64,000 bases of DNA from Pogostemon cablin. Lineage: Eukaryota > Streptophyta > Magnoliopsida > Lamiales > Lamiaceae. Below the pieces are notes generated by a model. It saw only the letters and a list, made by a program, of their open reading frames with translations. It had not been told where the DNA came from and ran no database searches. Shown here in pieces: positions 12,342-23,386 of this stretch (the stretch's first letter is position 1; every line of letters starts with the position of its first letter). The position numbers and the translations under genes were made by a program. The stretch spans positions 34,876,088-34,940,087 of the forward strand of contig CM042955.1 of NCBI GenBank assembly GCA_023678885.1, given 5' to 3'.

Positions 12342-13302
12342 AAAGAAGAAGAAGCACTGCAAATAATTCATACAGTTAGTACAATAATTGAGTATTAGCT
12401 TTTCAGGTTCTGAACCATTTTTAGGCAAATGTTTGTTTGAGGTTCATATTTTATTTGAACCTAGTTTTAAAATTTATGGATTTTAAAAATTAATTGAATA
12501 ATAATAATAATTTATTTTTGTTATGATATTTTTAGAATATATTTTAATTTTACATCGAAAGCAATGTAATAGATGAATGATGATATGTATAACAAAATAT
12601 CAATTAATATGAGAGAACAAATGTAAGACTAGGGAGAAAAAATATAGTATTTTTTATTGAAAAGAAAAAAAAAATAATTGAAGAGTACAACAGAGATATT
12701 GAAGACTAGCTACATTGCAAACTTTGAACACTAAAAATTCCAACAAATAACTCAAAACAAAGAGAATGAATAAGAGAATGAAGGAAACATAATAAAATAA
12801 TAATAATAATAATAATAATAAACAAAGAGAATGAAGAAAAGAATGAAGGAAACAAAATGTAATTGTTGGATAATTGTAAGATCTTCAATTAAGAACCACA
12901 ATATTTTACCATTTACTTGAAAAAATAACACCTTACACGCACTCAAAGACTCACCTAAGTCGCACCGGATCTTCGTTATTTTAGTGCATCATCTTTTATG
13001 CCACACGTTAAGTGATTGACACATCAAATGGGGAAATAAATCCAACCATTGCCCTAGGGTTTAAGGATTAGGGTATAGTTTATCTCTCTTACGTGTTGAT
13101 CATCTAACGGTATGACACATGAGATGATGTACCAAATGACACAAAGAATTCGAGCTGCACCTAAGCTACACTCATAGCTATAGGACCGGCCTTAGTTGTA
13201 ATATACGTAAAAATAGAAATTTCTAGTATTTAGCTTATGAATATTAGAATAAATGAAAAAAATCTAGAAAAATTTAGATGAAAGAATTTACAACTTTATA
13301 TA
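12342..13302. other. AT-rich intergenic DNA with a short (TAA)n tract
   Basis: This is sequence downstream of the sulfotransferase remnant. An imperfect (taa)n run lies at about 12795-12821, and a run like acaaagagaatgaa is repeated around it. The part at 12950-13200 is less AT-rich but has no coding signal or clear transposon ends. Confidence 0.6.
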
Positions 13303-13547
13303 CTCCCTCCGTCCTAAGAAAGATTGCACCCCCTTTCCTGGCACGGGTGGTGACTTTTAGGGGTATTATGATATTTTTTGTAATAAATAAATGATAAAGT
13401 ATGTTAAGTGTGTTAGGGTGGTTTTTTTTTTGTAAATGAAGTGTATGGAGAAGGGTGATTGTGTTTGACTTTTTACATTTTTAGGAATATGCAAACTTTT
13501 GTGAGACAACACAAAATGGAAAGTATGACATCTTTCTTGAGACGGAG
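13303..13547. mobile_element. Stowaway-type MITE
   Basis: It starts CTCCCTCCGTCCTAAGAAAG and ends ctttcttgagacggag, with TA on both sides (13301-13302 and 13548-13549). Its interior (aaataaatgataaagtatgt, then gaagggtgattgtgttt) is shared with the MITE at 20943-21204, so both belong to one subfamily. Confidence 0.85.
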
Positions 13548-14353
13548 TACATGCATGTGATCAAAATAGAGGAATTACCTAAATATATTAATGATAGAAT
13601 ATTGATCCACATATTAAAAAAAAACTATGGAAAATAAACTCTTACTTATCATCTAAGCAAAAAGTGCGTGCAGATTAAAACTTCTAAAATGTAATCGATA
13701 AGTAAAACATTAAGTGAGATTATGAATTTGCTACAATATACTTATAGCCGCCCATTAATTAGCCTAGCATACTTATATACATATTTCTCCAAACCTATAC
13801 TTCTAGATATACAGACTAAAATAATACAATCCCTATATTAATATAAACAATAGTTGTATTATTTTATTTTATTTTTTTGGAAAAAAAATACAAAATTTAA
13901 TATTATACCTTAAAATAATTGTATTATTATTTTTTTTGAAAAAAAAAATTAATAATATATACCTTAAAACTAACCATTACTATATGAAGAAAGATGGCTG
14001 GCATTGATTTGATATTAAATCTCTATTTAATTTTTTAGTCTAAATTAATCTTTATATATTTTAGATGAAAAAAAGGAATGAAACGATATTAAAAAGGCTA
14101 CCTGTACAAAGAAAGTAAACCTTAATCCAATATGCAACTGCAAGTATGGATTAGTTTTAAGTAAAATGGTGAATTTGGCTAAACCCATTTAGCGAATCTG
14201 CTCCGCACCAACAAAAAAAAATTGAGGGAATGTGCTCCGCACCAACAAAATCCGTTAACCCTCTCATAACTAACTTTCCATTCCGACACACCAACCCATG
14301 TTTTACCATCACTAATTCATTTTTTAAAATTAAAAAATATTAAGCCTCTTTAA
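13548..14353. other. AT-rich intergenic DNA
   Basis: No coding signal, RNA gene or clear transposon ends. A short repeat of tgctccgcaccaacaaaa occurs at about 14199 and 14231. Confidence 0.55.
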
Positions 14354-14571
14354 AATTAAAATATTAAATTTTAAATAAATTTTATTTTAAAAGATTTTTT
14401 TTAAAAAATTAAATTAAAACAGTTTGGAATTTGAAATTAGGTTAGATTTCTCTCTCCCCTGAATTGAAATATTAAATTTTAAATAAATTTTATTTTAAAA
14501 GATTTTTTTAATAAAATTAAATTAAAACAGTTTGGGATTTTAAATTAGGTTAGATTTCTAACTCCCCTGAA
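14354..14571. repeat. Tandem duplication of about 108 bp
   Basis: Two consecutive units share the series aaatattaaattttaaata, attttattttaaaagatttt, ttaaattaaaacagtttggg or its ggaa variant, and attaggttagatttct, then cccctgaa. The first covers about 14354-14460 and the second about 14462-14571, with a few differences. No coding signal is present. Confidence 0.8.
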
Positions 14572-14870
14572 CACGTTTCCCTCCCCTTAATATCTTCCAA
14601 GTAGCAATTCATGTCTTCTCAATTATATCCCAGTGCCCAAGTGATCTAGCCCATCTGGTTCAATTGTTATTTAGATATATGATGTAGTTCTAATAAAATA
14701 GAATATATACTTGATACAATCTCATACTCTCTCCAGATTTCAGATTTTAAGAATGTTAATTTCTTTATGCTATTAATCATTATTTAATCAAAACTTGATG
14801 AACAGTAAGTATTTCAAAGTGTAATTCTATAAATATGGAATTGGAATTGAAGTTTATGGTGGCATGTGAG

Positions 14871-15373
14871 CAGTGGCGGACGCAGGATTTCCGTCGAGAG
14901 GGGCCCAACTTTTCTCATACAATAGTTCGTGTTTTTTGTTCTACAAATTTTAAGAAGAATTATTTTATTTACCAACTTTTATTAACATTTTTCTAAAGAT
15001 GTTTTAGTATTTTTAATTGTATTATGTAAGAGTAACAATTTTAAAACTAAAGTTATTAAAATTATTAAATAAATATGTTATTTAGAGGGAAAATAAATAA
15101 ATAAAATAATAGAAGAGGGGAAAAAAATAACATGAATCAAGTCATTAAAATTATTAAATAAATATGTTATTTAGAGGGAAAATAAATAAATAAAATTAAT
15201 AGAAGAGGGGAAAAAAATAACATGAATCGAACACGGGACCTTTAAAACTAAAACATCCTCACTTTACCACTTGGACACAAATGTATTTCAAGAAAATTTC
15301 TATATCTATACTAGTAATTTTTAGAAGTTCAGGGGGCCCAGTGCCCCCTACCCACCTAGTACGTCCGCCACTG
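14871..15373. mobile_element. Non-autonomous hAT-type element
   Basis: The ends are CAGTGGCGGACGCAGG and its inverse tacgtccgccactg. A perfect 8-bp target duplication catgtgag lies at 14863-14870 and 15374-15381; 8-bp duplications are typical of hAT elements. The interior carries a tandem duplication of about 90 bp (about 15051-15229) with the run aaataaatatgttatttaga in each unit. A tRNA-like gaatcgaacacgggacct string follows at about 15223. No transposase is encoded. Confidence 0.88.
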
Positions 15374-15836
15374 CATGTGAGGCAAGAGTTTTTTTATTTT
15401 TAAACATGGTTAGATATTAGTTGAGATTTTGAGGCCACAATGTGTAAATATAAAAAACAAACACCTCTGTCAAACAATCATCAATGTTCATCTGTCTTAA
15501 ACAATTTAGGTATTTAATTAGAAAGAAAAATATAAAATTTTCATAATGATATATTTAAAAAATTATAATTATATTTAAATTAACTTGAGATTTATATAAT
15601 CTTTGGATGTATAAAGAAATATCAAGAAGTCGCATCCTATTAATTATTAACTGTTAAGGTTCCAATTCTTTTTTGCTAGGTATAATATGGCTATTCAATG
15701 CGTTCAAGAGTCAAAATCAGTTTAATCACTAAAATTTCACGGTTTGCTACAATTTTACAATTAAGCAAGGTTTTGGTACAAATAACCCAATTGCATACAT
15801 GTAATTAAATTTTAAGATAATGGTCATCTATAATAT

Positions 15837-16733
15837 AAGGCCCCGGCTATTCGCACCCACCATTTTACTTCATACACCCAATTATATCTACACACATAAT
15901 TATGATATATACACACACTTGGAAAATACTACTTTACCCTCAATGAAATACACCCATATACATATCTATTTCCTCCCAAAATCACACACCCACTTCACAA
16001 TCCTACATTTACTCCCAACAACTTAAATTAAACACCCACACCCACCTCACCCACCTCACTTCTGCAAAAAAGAAAGAAAAAGAGGAAAGAAGAGAAGAAG
16101 GGAGGAAGAAGAGAAGAAGGGAGGAAGAGGAGAAGAAGAGAAGACTGTGCCATTAAACCTTGTAAAATGGCGGGAGGAGTGTCATCGTTTGTTAGCAATG
16201 TTGTTAGTAAGTGATTCCCCCTTCCAATTTGTGTTCTAAAATTCTAGGGTTTAGTATTATGTTTGAAATTATGTTAAATATTTGTAATTTTTATGTGGGT
16301 AATGTTGTGGGTAGCATGATATTTGTTGTAGTTGGGGAAATCAACATGGGTAGTTCTAAGAATGGTGCAAAACGTTGATGGTGAACGAATGGCGCTGGTC
16401 GACCCTAGTTCGTCGCCATTTTAGGGTCTGTTCGACCATCAATGGTCGACGGAAACATGAAATTTCGACCATAGATGGTCGAATGAGAGTGAAATTTTCG
16501 ACCATTCTTGGTCGAAAACGTGAGGAAATTTCGTCCACTCATGGTCGAAAACATTAGGAAATTTCGACCACTTGTGGTCAAAAAAGTTAGGAAATTTCGA
16601 CCACTTATGGTCGAACAGAATGATATATTGCGTCCACTGGTGGTCGAAAAGTTTGCCAAGTTTCATCCACTTATGGTCGAACAGTGTCTATTTTGAGTTT
16701 ATAGTGTATTTACTATCCCTAATTATCACCTAT
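15837..16733. repeat. Left terminal inverted repeat of the PMD element
   Basis: From the outer end inward it holds an AC-rich stretch, a purine-rich block of agaagggaggaaga units (about 16075-16145), exon 1 of the PMD gene (16167-16206) with a gtaagt donor, and a minisatellite built on tggtcgaaa/tttcgacca (16431-16684). Its inner limit is where the match to the right arm stops, after taattatcacctat. Confidence 0.93.
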
Positions 16734-17874
16734 ATGGTTTATTTGGTTGGGCATGTTTATATTGTAATAGTACGTTGTTGTATATTTGATTGTTGTATAC
16801 AGTGTAGTAGTTTGAGCATGCTAGTTTCATTAGGTATGCGTTATCACATATATGTTGTTGAGCATCATTTTAATTATTTTTCGCAGATAGATATCGCCGA
16901 CGTAATCCTCCTACCGCATCCAATAGACGAAGAGGGATGAGGGATGATAATGATGCATTGGCTGAAGATGCTCCACAACCACAACCACAACCAATTCCTC
17001 TTCCCGAGCCAATGCATCACAACGAGCTAGAAGCACAACCTCAACCCATTCATGACCAACAACTAAGTGATTATGAAAGTTATGGTGGCGAAGATGAAAG
17101 CCAGGATGGTGAGGGTGGTGAGGCCTCAAGTGAGGGTGGCGAGGCCTCAAGTGAGGGTGGCGAGGCTTCAACTCCGGGTTATGATTATGCAAGTGAAAGC
17201 GATCATGATCCAGATGCTGATGTGTTGGTCAATTTTCAGAAACACGTGGCACACGAAATATGGGAATATGGCCGGGAAAGACCGGTTATTAAAGTGCACA
17301 GCCATGTGAATAAAATGCTTCAGTGGAGCTATGCGGAAGATGCATCAACTCGCAATTTCAGAAGCTTATTCCGTAGGGCTGGATTTTGCAAGGTGAGGCA
17401 AATCTCCTACCGCAAACCAAACAAGAATCTCATTCTTGCGTTTGTTGAGAGATGGCATCCGGAGACAAATACATTTCACATGCCATTCGGGGAAATGACC
17501 ATAACACTCGACGATGTGTATTGTATTACGGGATTGCCTATATCTGGTCGTACAGTTGCCTTTCAGTGAGATCGACAGAGACCTTCTGAAATGATTATGG
17601 AGCTTCTGAACGTTGACAGAGATGTAGCTACAGAGGCACTGGGCACTATCCGTGGTCACTCTGTGATGACACAGTGGCTGCATGCTACGTTCAAGGACGA
17701 CGTTACTTCTCAGTACGATGATGAGCTTGAGGGCTGCGTCAGAGCATACCTGTTGTACATGTTTGGGACGACGTTGTTTCCCGATAAGAGAGGGAATAGG
17801 GTTCATGCTTCTTGGCTAGAGTTCCTTCAGAAACAGGGACCCGACAGATATCCGGTTACTCGACCCTATTGGAG
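16167..17874 (+). pseudogene. Plant mobile domain (PMD) gene fragment
   Basis: Exon 1 (16167-16206) starts at ATG and codes MAGGVSSFVSNVV. It ends at a consensus GTAAGT donor. The acceptor ttttcgcag at 16878-16886 joins in phase to exon 2 (16887-17874), which reads NRYRRRNPPTASNRRRGM onward. An acidic, proline/glutamine-rich region follows, with a repeated EGGEASS unit (about 17110-17170). The PMD core then gives RWHPETNTFHMPFGEMTITL, DDVYCITGLPISG and RAYLLYMFGTTLFPDKRGNR. PMD (Pfam PF10536) is known from plant MAIN/MAIL proteins and transposons. An in-frame TGA at 17567-17569 interrupts it. Exon 2 ends at a GGAG|GTACGT donor, but only 54 bp of intron remain before the right arm, so the 3' exons are missing. 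Confidence 0.85.
16431..16684. repeat. Palindromic TGGTCGAAA minisatellite (left arm)
   Basis: Units of about 36-42 bp repeat the pattern aaatttcgaccacttatggt then cgaaa, pairing TTCGACCA with TGGTCGAA. About seven units are visible, with variable spacers (catagatgg, cattcttgg, actcatgg, acttgtgg). The array lies inside the predicted PMD intron. It creates short open frames in several phases, which are by-products of the repeat. Confidence 0.88.
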
Positions 17875-17928
17875 GTACGTAATTTCTATTATGTATTTTG
17901 CGAAATGTGGAGGCAATGCATCAACCCA

Positions 17929-18825
17929 ATAGGTGATAATTAGGGATAGTAAATACACTATAAACTCAAAATAGACACTGTTCGACCATAAGTGGATGAA
18001 ACTTGGCAAACTTTTCGACCACCAGTGGACGCAATATATCATTCTGTTCGACCATAAGTGGTCGAAATTTCCTAACTTTTTCGACCACAAGTGGTCGAAA
18101 TTTCCTAATGTTTTCGACCATGAGTGGACGAAATTTCCTCACGTTTTCGACCAAGAATGGTCGAAAATTTCACTCTCATTCGACCATCTATGGTCGAAAT
18201 TTCATGTTTCCGTCGACCATTGATGGTCGAACAGACCCTGAAATGGCGACGAACCAGGGTCGACCAGCGCCATTCGTTCACCATCAACGTTTTGCACCAT
18301 TCTTAGAACTACCCATGTTGATTTCCCCAACTACAACAAATATCATGCTACCCACAACATTACCCACATAAAAATTACAAATATTTAACATAATTTCAAA
18401 CATAATACTAAACCCTAGAATTTTAGAACACAAATTGGAAGGGGGAATCACTTACTAACAACATTGCTAACAAACGATGACACTCCTCCCGCCATTTTAC
18501 AAGGTTTAATGGCACAGTCTTCTCTTCTTCTCCTCTTCCTCCCTTCTTCTCTTCTTCCTCCCTTCTTCTCTTCTTTCCTCTTTTTCTTTCTTTTTTGCAG
18601 AAGTGAGGTGGGTGAGGTGGGTGTGGGTGTTTAATTTAAGTTGTTGGGAGTAAATGTAGGATTGTGAAGTGGGTGTGTGATTTTGGGAGGAAATAGATAT
18701 GTATATGGGTGTATTTCATTGAGGGTAAAGTAGTATTTTCCAAGTGTGTGTATATATCATAATTATGTGTGTAGATATAATTGGGTGTATGAAGTAAAAT
18801 GGTGGGTGCGAATAGCCGGGGCCTT
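17929..18825. repeat. Right terminal inverted repeat of the PMD element
   Basis: It is the exact-length inverse of 15837-16733. It therefore contains a mirror copy of PMD exon 1 on the minus strand (18456-18495, ATG and donor intact) and of the minisatellite (about 17978-18231). Differences from the left arm include single changes near 16408/18254 and 16580/18082. Confidence 0.93.
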
Positions 18826-18833
18826 TACAATAT

Positions 18834-19589
18834 ATGATTAGTTTCTTCAATTTATTCATTCATTGAATATTTAATGAATACGTTAATGATAAGAAGTTAA
18901 AATGTTGTATCCATAATTGTATTTTATAATTAAATATAATTTATTAATTAAATCATAAAAATTATAATAAGATAACCATAAACATAAATAATATCTTTCG
19001 TTTACTAATTAACATAAACAAATAAACAAAATATTATAGAAGAGATTGTAAATATAAAAATATTTAAAAAAAGGAAAAGACATTATATTTTATTGAAGTG
19101 TAGAAGGAACAAACTTAATTAGTTGCAAGTTTGCCATAAAAGACAAGTACTTCTCGAATGAAATGATAATCAATGCTTATAAAAAACGAAACTCTAATTA
19201 TCACAAAATTAATATTTTGAGTGGCATGATCCTAAAAAGAAGTGATACATTCGCTAAGAAATATATACAACATAATAACACTAGTATCGATTAATTACAT
19301 AGAAATTAACTCTATGTATTAAGGTGTACCAGAAATCAAAAAAAGAAAAAATTGTAAGCCCACTTTTAACCTTTGAGAAGCGGATTAAGGCATTTTAATG
19401 AATTGGTTCTAACATAAAAAAAAAAAATAGACGAGATATTTTTAGCTAATTGTGTATTAAAAATTCTTTACATAAACAAAGCATTTTACCAAACGCATAA
19501 ACTCGGATATATGCACAGTGCATGTTAAGTTTCCGTGTTTCCATTTAACTTTTTATTATGATTGACGGTTGCTTACTTACTTTTACATA
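18834..19589. other. AT-rich intergenic DNA, no gene recognised
   Basis: The stretch between the PMD element and the MITE cluster is AT-rich, with no coding signal, RNA gene or clear repeat ends. Confidence 0.55.
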
Positions 19590-20047
19590 CTCCTTCCGTC
19601 CCGACGTATGAGGGATTTTTATATTTGCATGTAGATTAAAGAGTATTATTATTTAATGTGTAGTGGGTAGTTGTATTAGTGGGAGTGTAGACCCCATATT
19701 TTTTTTGGTGTACCCCACCATTAGGGGGACCCCTACCCTGGGGATTGGTGGAGGAGGTAAATCGCAGAATGTGCCTCAAGTGGCTTATAGAGAGGGCTCA
19801 CTGTTTAACTTGTGCTTGCAAGGGGCCAAATCTATGCCAAAGGCATGATTCGAACCCCCACCCTACAGCAACCAAACTCAGTTGGAAGGTCTTTCCTCCC
19901 TCCCCTCTACCACTTGAGCTATACCCTTGGGTGTGAGCCCATATTTTAATTATATTAGAGGGGTCCCATGTGTGTAAAAAATGAAAGAGGACCCTTTGGG
20001 TGGGACGACCAAAATAAAAAAAACCTCTTTTAATGATACGAAGGGAG
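19590..20047. mobile_element. Stowaway-type MITE split by a SINE
   Basis: The left end is CTCCTTCCGTCCCGACG and the right end cgaagggag, followed by TA (20048-20049). Inner sequence (tgggtagttgtattagtggg, then gaccctttgggtgggacga) matches the family at 196-422. The extra length comes from the SINE at 19703-19937. Confidence 0.8.
19703..19937 (-). mobile_element. tRNA-derived SINE inside a MITE
   Basis: On the minus strand the head reads tagctcaagtggtaga (box A, 19906-19921) and ggttcgaatc (box B, 19847-19856). These are the internal RNA polymerase III promoter boxes of tRNA-derived SINEs. The minus-strand 3' end runs into an A-rich tail beside the plus-strand ttttttgg. A direct repeat cccatatttt flanks it (19693-19702 and 19938-19947), matching a SINE target duplication. 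About 235 bp is typical. It is mobilised by LINE machinery and encodes nothing. Confidence 0.85.
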
Positions 20048-20109
20048 TATGACAGACGGCCTAATTTTCAATACAGAGAGTAATATTATTACATATTTAT
20101 TATATAGTA

Positions 20110-20529
20110 CTCCTTCCGTAGAGTAATCAGTTATTTTTTACATGTAGATTAGAAAGTATTACTCACTCTGTCCGCTTGAAAGAATCTATTCTATCCATTT
20201 TGGGCGTCTGCTCATTTTTTACACACATGAGACCTACATACACCCATTAATACAATTAAAATATGGGACTCACACCTCTATTAATACAATTACCCACTAT
20301 ACATTAAATAATAATACTCCTTAATTCACGTACAAAAAATAAAATACTCTCATTCAACTGGATGGAGGGAGTATTATTTTACATAAAATGAATAGTTGTT
20401 TTATTGATGAGTGGTGGGCCATATGTGGATTTATTTTGTTAAAAAGAGAAAATGAATATGTTTAGAATGTACTATCAAAATAGCAAAATTGATACATTAT
20501 AATTGATACATTATCGACGGATGGGGGAG
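20110..20529. mobile_element. Stowaway-type MITE, outer of a nested pair
   Basis: The left end CTCCTTCCGTAGAG follows TA at 20108-20109. The right end reads cgacggatgggggag. The element is interrupted by the MITE at 20162-20371. The ends are diverged, so it is the older of the two. Confidence 0.65.
20162..20371. mobile_element. Stowaway-type MITE, inner of a nested pair
   Basis: It starts ctcactctgtccgcttgaa and ends aactggatggagggag, with TA duplications at 20160-20161 and 20372-20373. Its middle (acacccattaatacaattaa, then tattaatacaattaccca) is typical of the 196-422 family. Confidence 0.8.
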
Positions 20530-20592
20530 CATATAATATGTATAAATATTTGTTTCTTTGATATTTAATTAAAAAAAACTCCAATATAAATA

Positions 20593-20821
20593 CTTCCACC
20601 GTCTATTTTAAAGAGTCACATTTGTTTTTTCACGTGAATTAAGAAGTATTATTATTTAATGTGAATTGTGTAGTTGTATTAGTGTATGTGTGGGGCACAT
20701 ATTTTAATCGTATTAGTGGGGTGTATGCGAATTCCATTAATGTAAAAAAGGAAATGAGATCCTTTGGGGTGGATGCCCAAAACGAAAAAAAAAAGTGATT
20801 CTTTAAAGCGGACAGAGAGAG
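20593..20821. mobile_element. Stowaway-type MITE
   Basis: It starts cttccaccgtctattttaaa and ends tttaaagcggacagagagag, with TA on both sides (20591-20592 and 20822-20823). Internal strings such as gtagttgtattagtg and gatcctttggggtgg link it to the family at 19590-20047. Confidence 0.8.
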
Positions 20822-20942
20822 TATATTATGAGGTGTACAAAATTTTAGTTCGCTTGACAGTGTGTAGACGACTCATAAGTGTGTCTTTTTTTTCAGTTAA
20901 TTTAATTATAATCTAAATATTTTATTTGTCTTTTAAGATATA

Positions 20943-21204
20943 CTCCCTCCGTCCCACAAATGTTTGTACCCCACTTTATGTAAAGATATTAAGAAAAGTG
21001 ATAATATTTATGGGTATTATGGTATTTTTGGTAATAAATAAATGATAAAGTATGTTAGGTGTGTTAGGTATGAGTGATTTTTTTTAAATGAAGTATATGG
21101 GGAAGGGTGATTGTGTTTAACTTTTTACTCTTTTAGGAAGGTGCAAACTTTTGTGGAACAACCCAAAATAGAAAGTGTGTCATATGAAATGAGATAGAAG
21201 GAGC
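20943..21204. mobile_element. Stowaway-type MITE
   Basis: It begins CTCCCTCCGTCCCACAAA after TA at 20941-20942 and ends gaaatgagatagaaggag. The interior aaataaatgataaagtatgt and gggaagggtgattgtgttt matches the MITE at 13303-13547. Confidence 0.8.
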
Positions 21205-21624
21205 ATATAATTCATCAAAATAATTAATAGTTTAACTTTTAATCAATTGATTTAAGCAGAAATCTTTAGAGATAAATGAAGGTTGAGATTTAAATCATAC
21301 TAGTTAAAAAATGAAGGTTTGCATTTACATAAAATTAAAAAATAAATCTGAATCACATTTCCCATCCATGAAAAGTAATCCTTGATGCATAGAATTTATT
21401 ATGTCCTGCTAAAAATTAATTTAGAGGATTGATATATCAATTCCTAAGGAGTTTATCTGGTTAGCAGTATTTTTTTTAATTTAAAATTACAAATTAATAG
21501 TGAGTAGTGAGTACAATAAGCTTATTACTTTGAACAAACAGTTTTTCAAGCAGTATCTTAAGAAAGTCGCTTTTATTGAAATAAATTGGTACTTTTATTT
21601 TAATGTGAGTGTTAATAATCTTAT

Positions 21625-22841
21625 TATTGGCGTTTGATCGTTTGGTTAACGTGAACCGTTAGGGTCCATGCAATTCTACTGCAGCATAAGAGTAGAATCG
21701 TATTACCTTTCACCAGGGTTGATGTAGAGGATGATCAGCAGCAGCAAACAACCTTCCGATCTTCTGCTATATTCCAAGTCCGATCTTGACGTCGTGTGGC
21801 CGATGATCTTCAAGATCTCCTTAATCTGCTTCCTCCCTAATTTCAACGTGTTTTAGGTGCAAGATTAGGATAGTGCAGGATTAGGATTCCAGATAAGTTG
21901 AGGTGACTTATTTATAGGCTACAGCAGGGACCAGGAGGAGAAATTAAAGTTGGGCCTCCATTGGGCTTAAGTATCCAAGCTTAGCCCAAAACTTATACTT
22001 AAGTCCAATAATAATAATAATATATTCCACTAAAATATTATTACTGCACTACCGTTCTAATTCCATAATTACGTTATGGGCTCCTTCTTATTATGAGCCC
22101 GACATTCTCCCCATGTTTAAGATATACAATGCCCATTAATTAATCAAATTACTGATAATTCCATTAATTAATATCTCATCCAAGAGTAGTACCACCCAAC
22201 CTCATTATCATGCCAGAATAAATCCACCTGTAGGGTTTACATGATAATCCTTATGAGCTCCTCAAGGGGACATCATCAACTTATGTCGGACACGGACTCC
22301 TTCTACAATCAACAGCACACCATAGAGACAGCACTATTTCCCAACTCACCGAGTTTATTGATTTAATTACGTGTAAATCTTACTTATTGATGAATCAAAG
22401 AAATACATACTGCCTTACTTGTCGAGGTTATTGCATAGGGATTAAGAGTACAAACATCCATAATAACAGAGTTCAAATTCTTCTATAAGTTAGTATAAGT
22501 CGAACGATCTCAAGCGGTCATATTCAATGCACACAAGTACACTAATGTGACTCTATAGTCAAGAAAAACTAATACCAAACCACACTACAACCATCCCGAT
22601 AGAGAGTCCCCGCCTATCTCGGTTGTGAGCATCTGTTTATACTTTGTAAGAAAACCGATAATATGATCTTCCGTATGTTGTCGCACAACATATTATCTAC
22701 AATATAAAGTAAGTGAACTATTGCATCGTGCATATAAATAAATTATAAGACGCAATCATTTGATCATATGATTCTCATTTCAAATAAATTGTTATAGCAT
22801 TGTTCATACAAAAAGTTAGGCTTTTAGTATACAATCCAACA
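21625..22841 (-). mobile_element. Solo LTR of a Ty1/copia family
   Basis: Read on the minus strand it starts TGTTGGATTGTATACTAAAA at 22841 and aligns, with many substitutions, to the LTR at 58411-59613 over its whole length. Shared landmarks include gagagtccccgc near 22602, a tgggctccttcttattatga block near 22077 and ctacagcagggaccaggagg near 21921. Flanking 5-mers cttat (21620-21624) and cttac (22842-22846) are a probable target duplication with one change. No internal region is present, so it arose by LTR-LTR recombination. Confidence 0.85.
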
Positions 22842-23386
22842 CTTACAAATTACACATGATAGGTTAACTGGCAGTAAGATCTCATTTAAACAGTATATGG
22901 GTGCTTATTACAGCTTCAATATCAGCAGTATAATTATTTGCCCTTCCACACTTTCGTGTGGAACTCGGATATAATAATAGTATGTATTATGACCTTAACA
23001 ACAGATCATTCATCACAATAAGTTGGCAACAATCAGATACCTCTTAGTTATCTTCCAAGCTTCCTCCCAATGAATGCCCTTCTAGTCCACCAAAATTCTT
23101 ATTAGCTCGGGGATACATATTATTGGATAAGTATCATTTATCTGAACAGCATGCGTTGGATGAGTGTCATTTATCTTAGTAGCATTTAGGCTTAGTTAAA
23201 TTTAGAACAATTATGTAACTTAATATTTTTAGTTTTATACAAACTTATAATGAAAACGCTTCTTCAAATTCTAAATTCTTTAAAGAAATTATAATCTATA
23301 GTTTTCTGAATACATAGAATTTATAAATAACAAAGCAAGGAATTTTAACGCACAAGTACAGTGAGGAAGGTTACTAGTGTTCAATA
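22842..23386. other. Probable 3' flank of the minus-strand exon group
   Basis: No coding signal was found. The stretch lies directly downstream (minus strand) of the stop codon at 23387-23389 and may hold a 3' untranslated region. No polyadenylation signal could be assigned with confidence. Confidence 0.4.

Larger units (their letters stand above)
15837..18825. mobile_element. Mutator-like element with 897-bp inverted repeats and a PMD gene fragment
   Basis: The left arm (15837-16733) and right arm (17929-18825) are inverted copies of equal length with only a handful of visible mismatches and no indels. Both start aaggccccggctattcgcac from the outside. Flanking octamers tataatat (15829-15836) and tacaatat (18826-18833) differ at one base, which fits the 8-9-bp target duplication of Mutator-like elements. 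Between the arms lies part of a plant mobile domain gene. Its first exon and upstream region are inside the left arm. No transposase is present. A long-armed MULE is the best fit; an inverted duplication of a PMD gene's 5' end that was later mobilised is another possibility. Confidence 0.82.

Noticed and set aside
12706..12946. Two minus-strand frames with Tyr or Ile runs
   Set aside because: They translate the (TAA)n tract and have no other support.
16356..16696. Several overlapping open frames of 60-120 codons in the MULE arms (also 17866-18371), with repeated KFRPLMVE or FDHKWSK units
   Set aside because: They are read-throughs of the TGGTCGAAA minisatellite in different phases on both strands, and occur as mirror images in the two arms. 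They show no sign of being proteins.
19840..19925. A tRNA gene on the minus strand
   Set aside because: Box A and box B are present, but no cloverleaf could be formed and the unit has an A-rich tail and target duplication, so it is a SINE.
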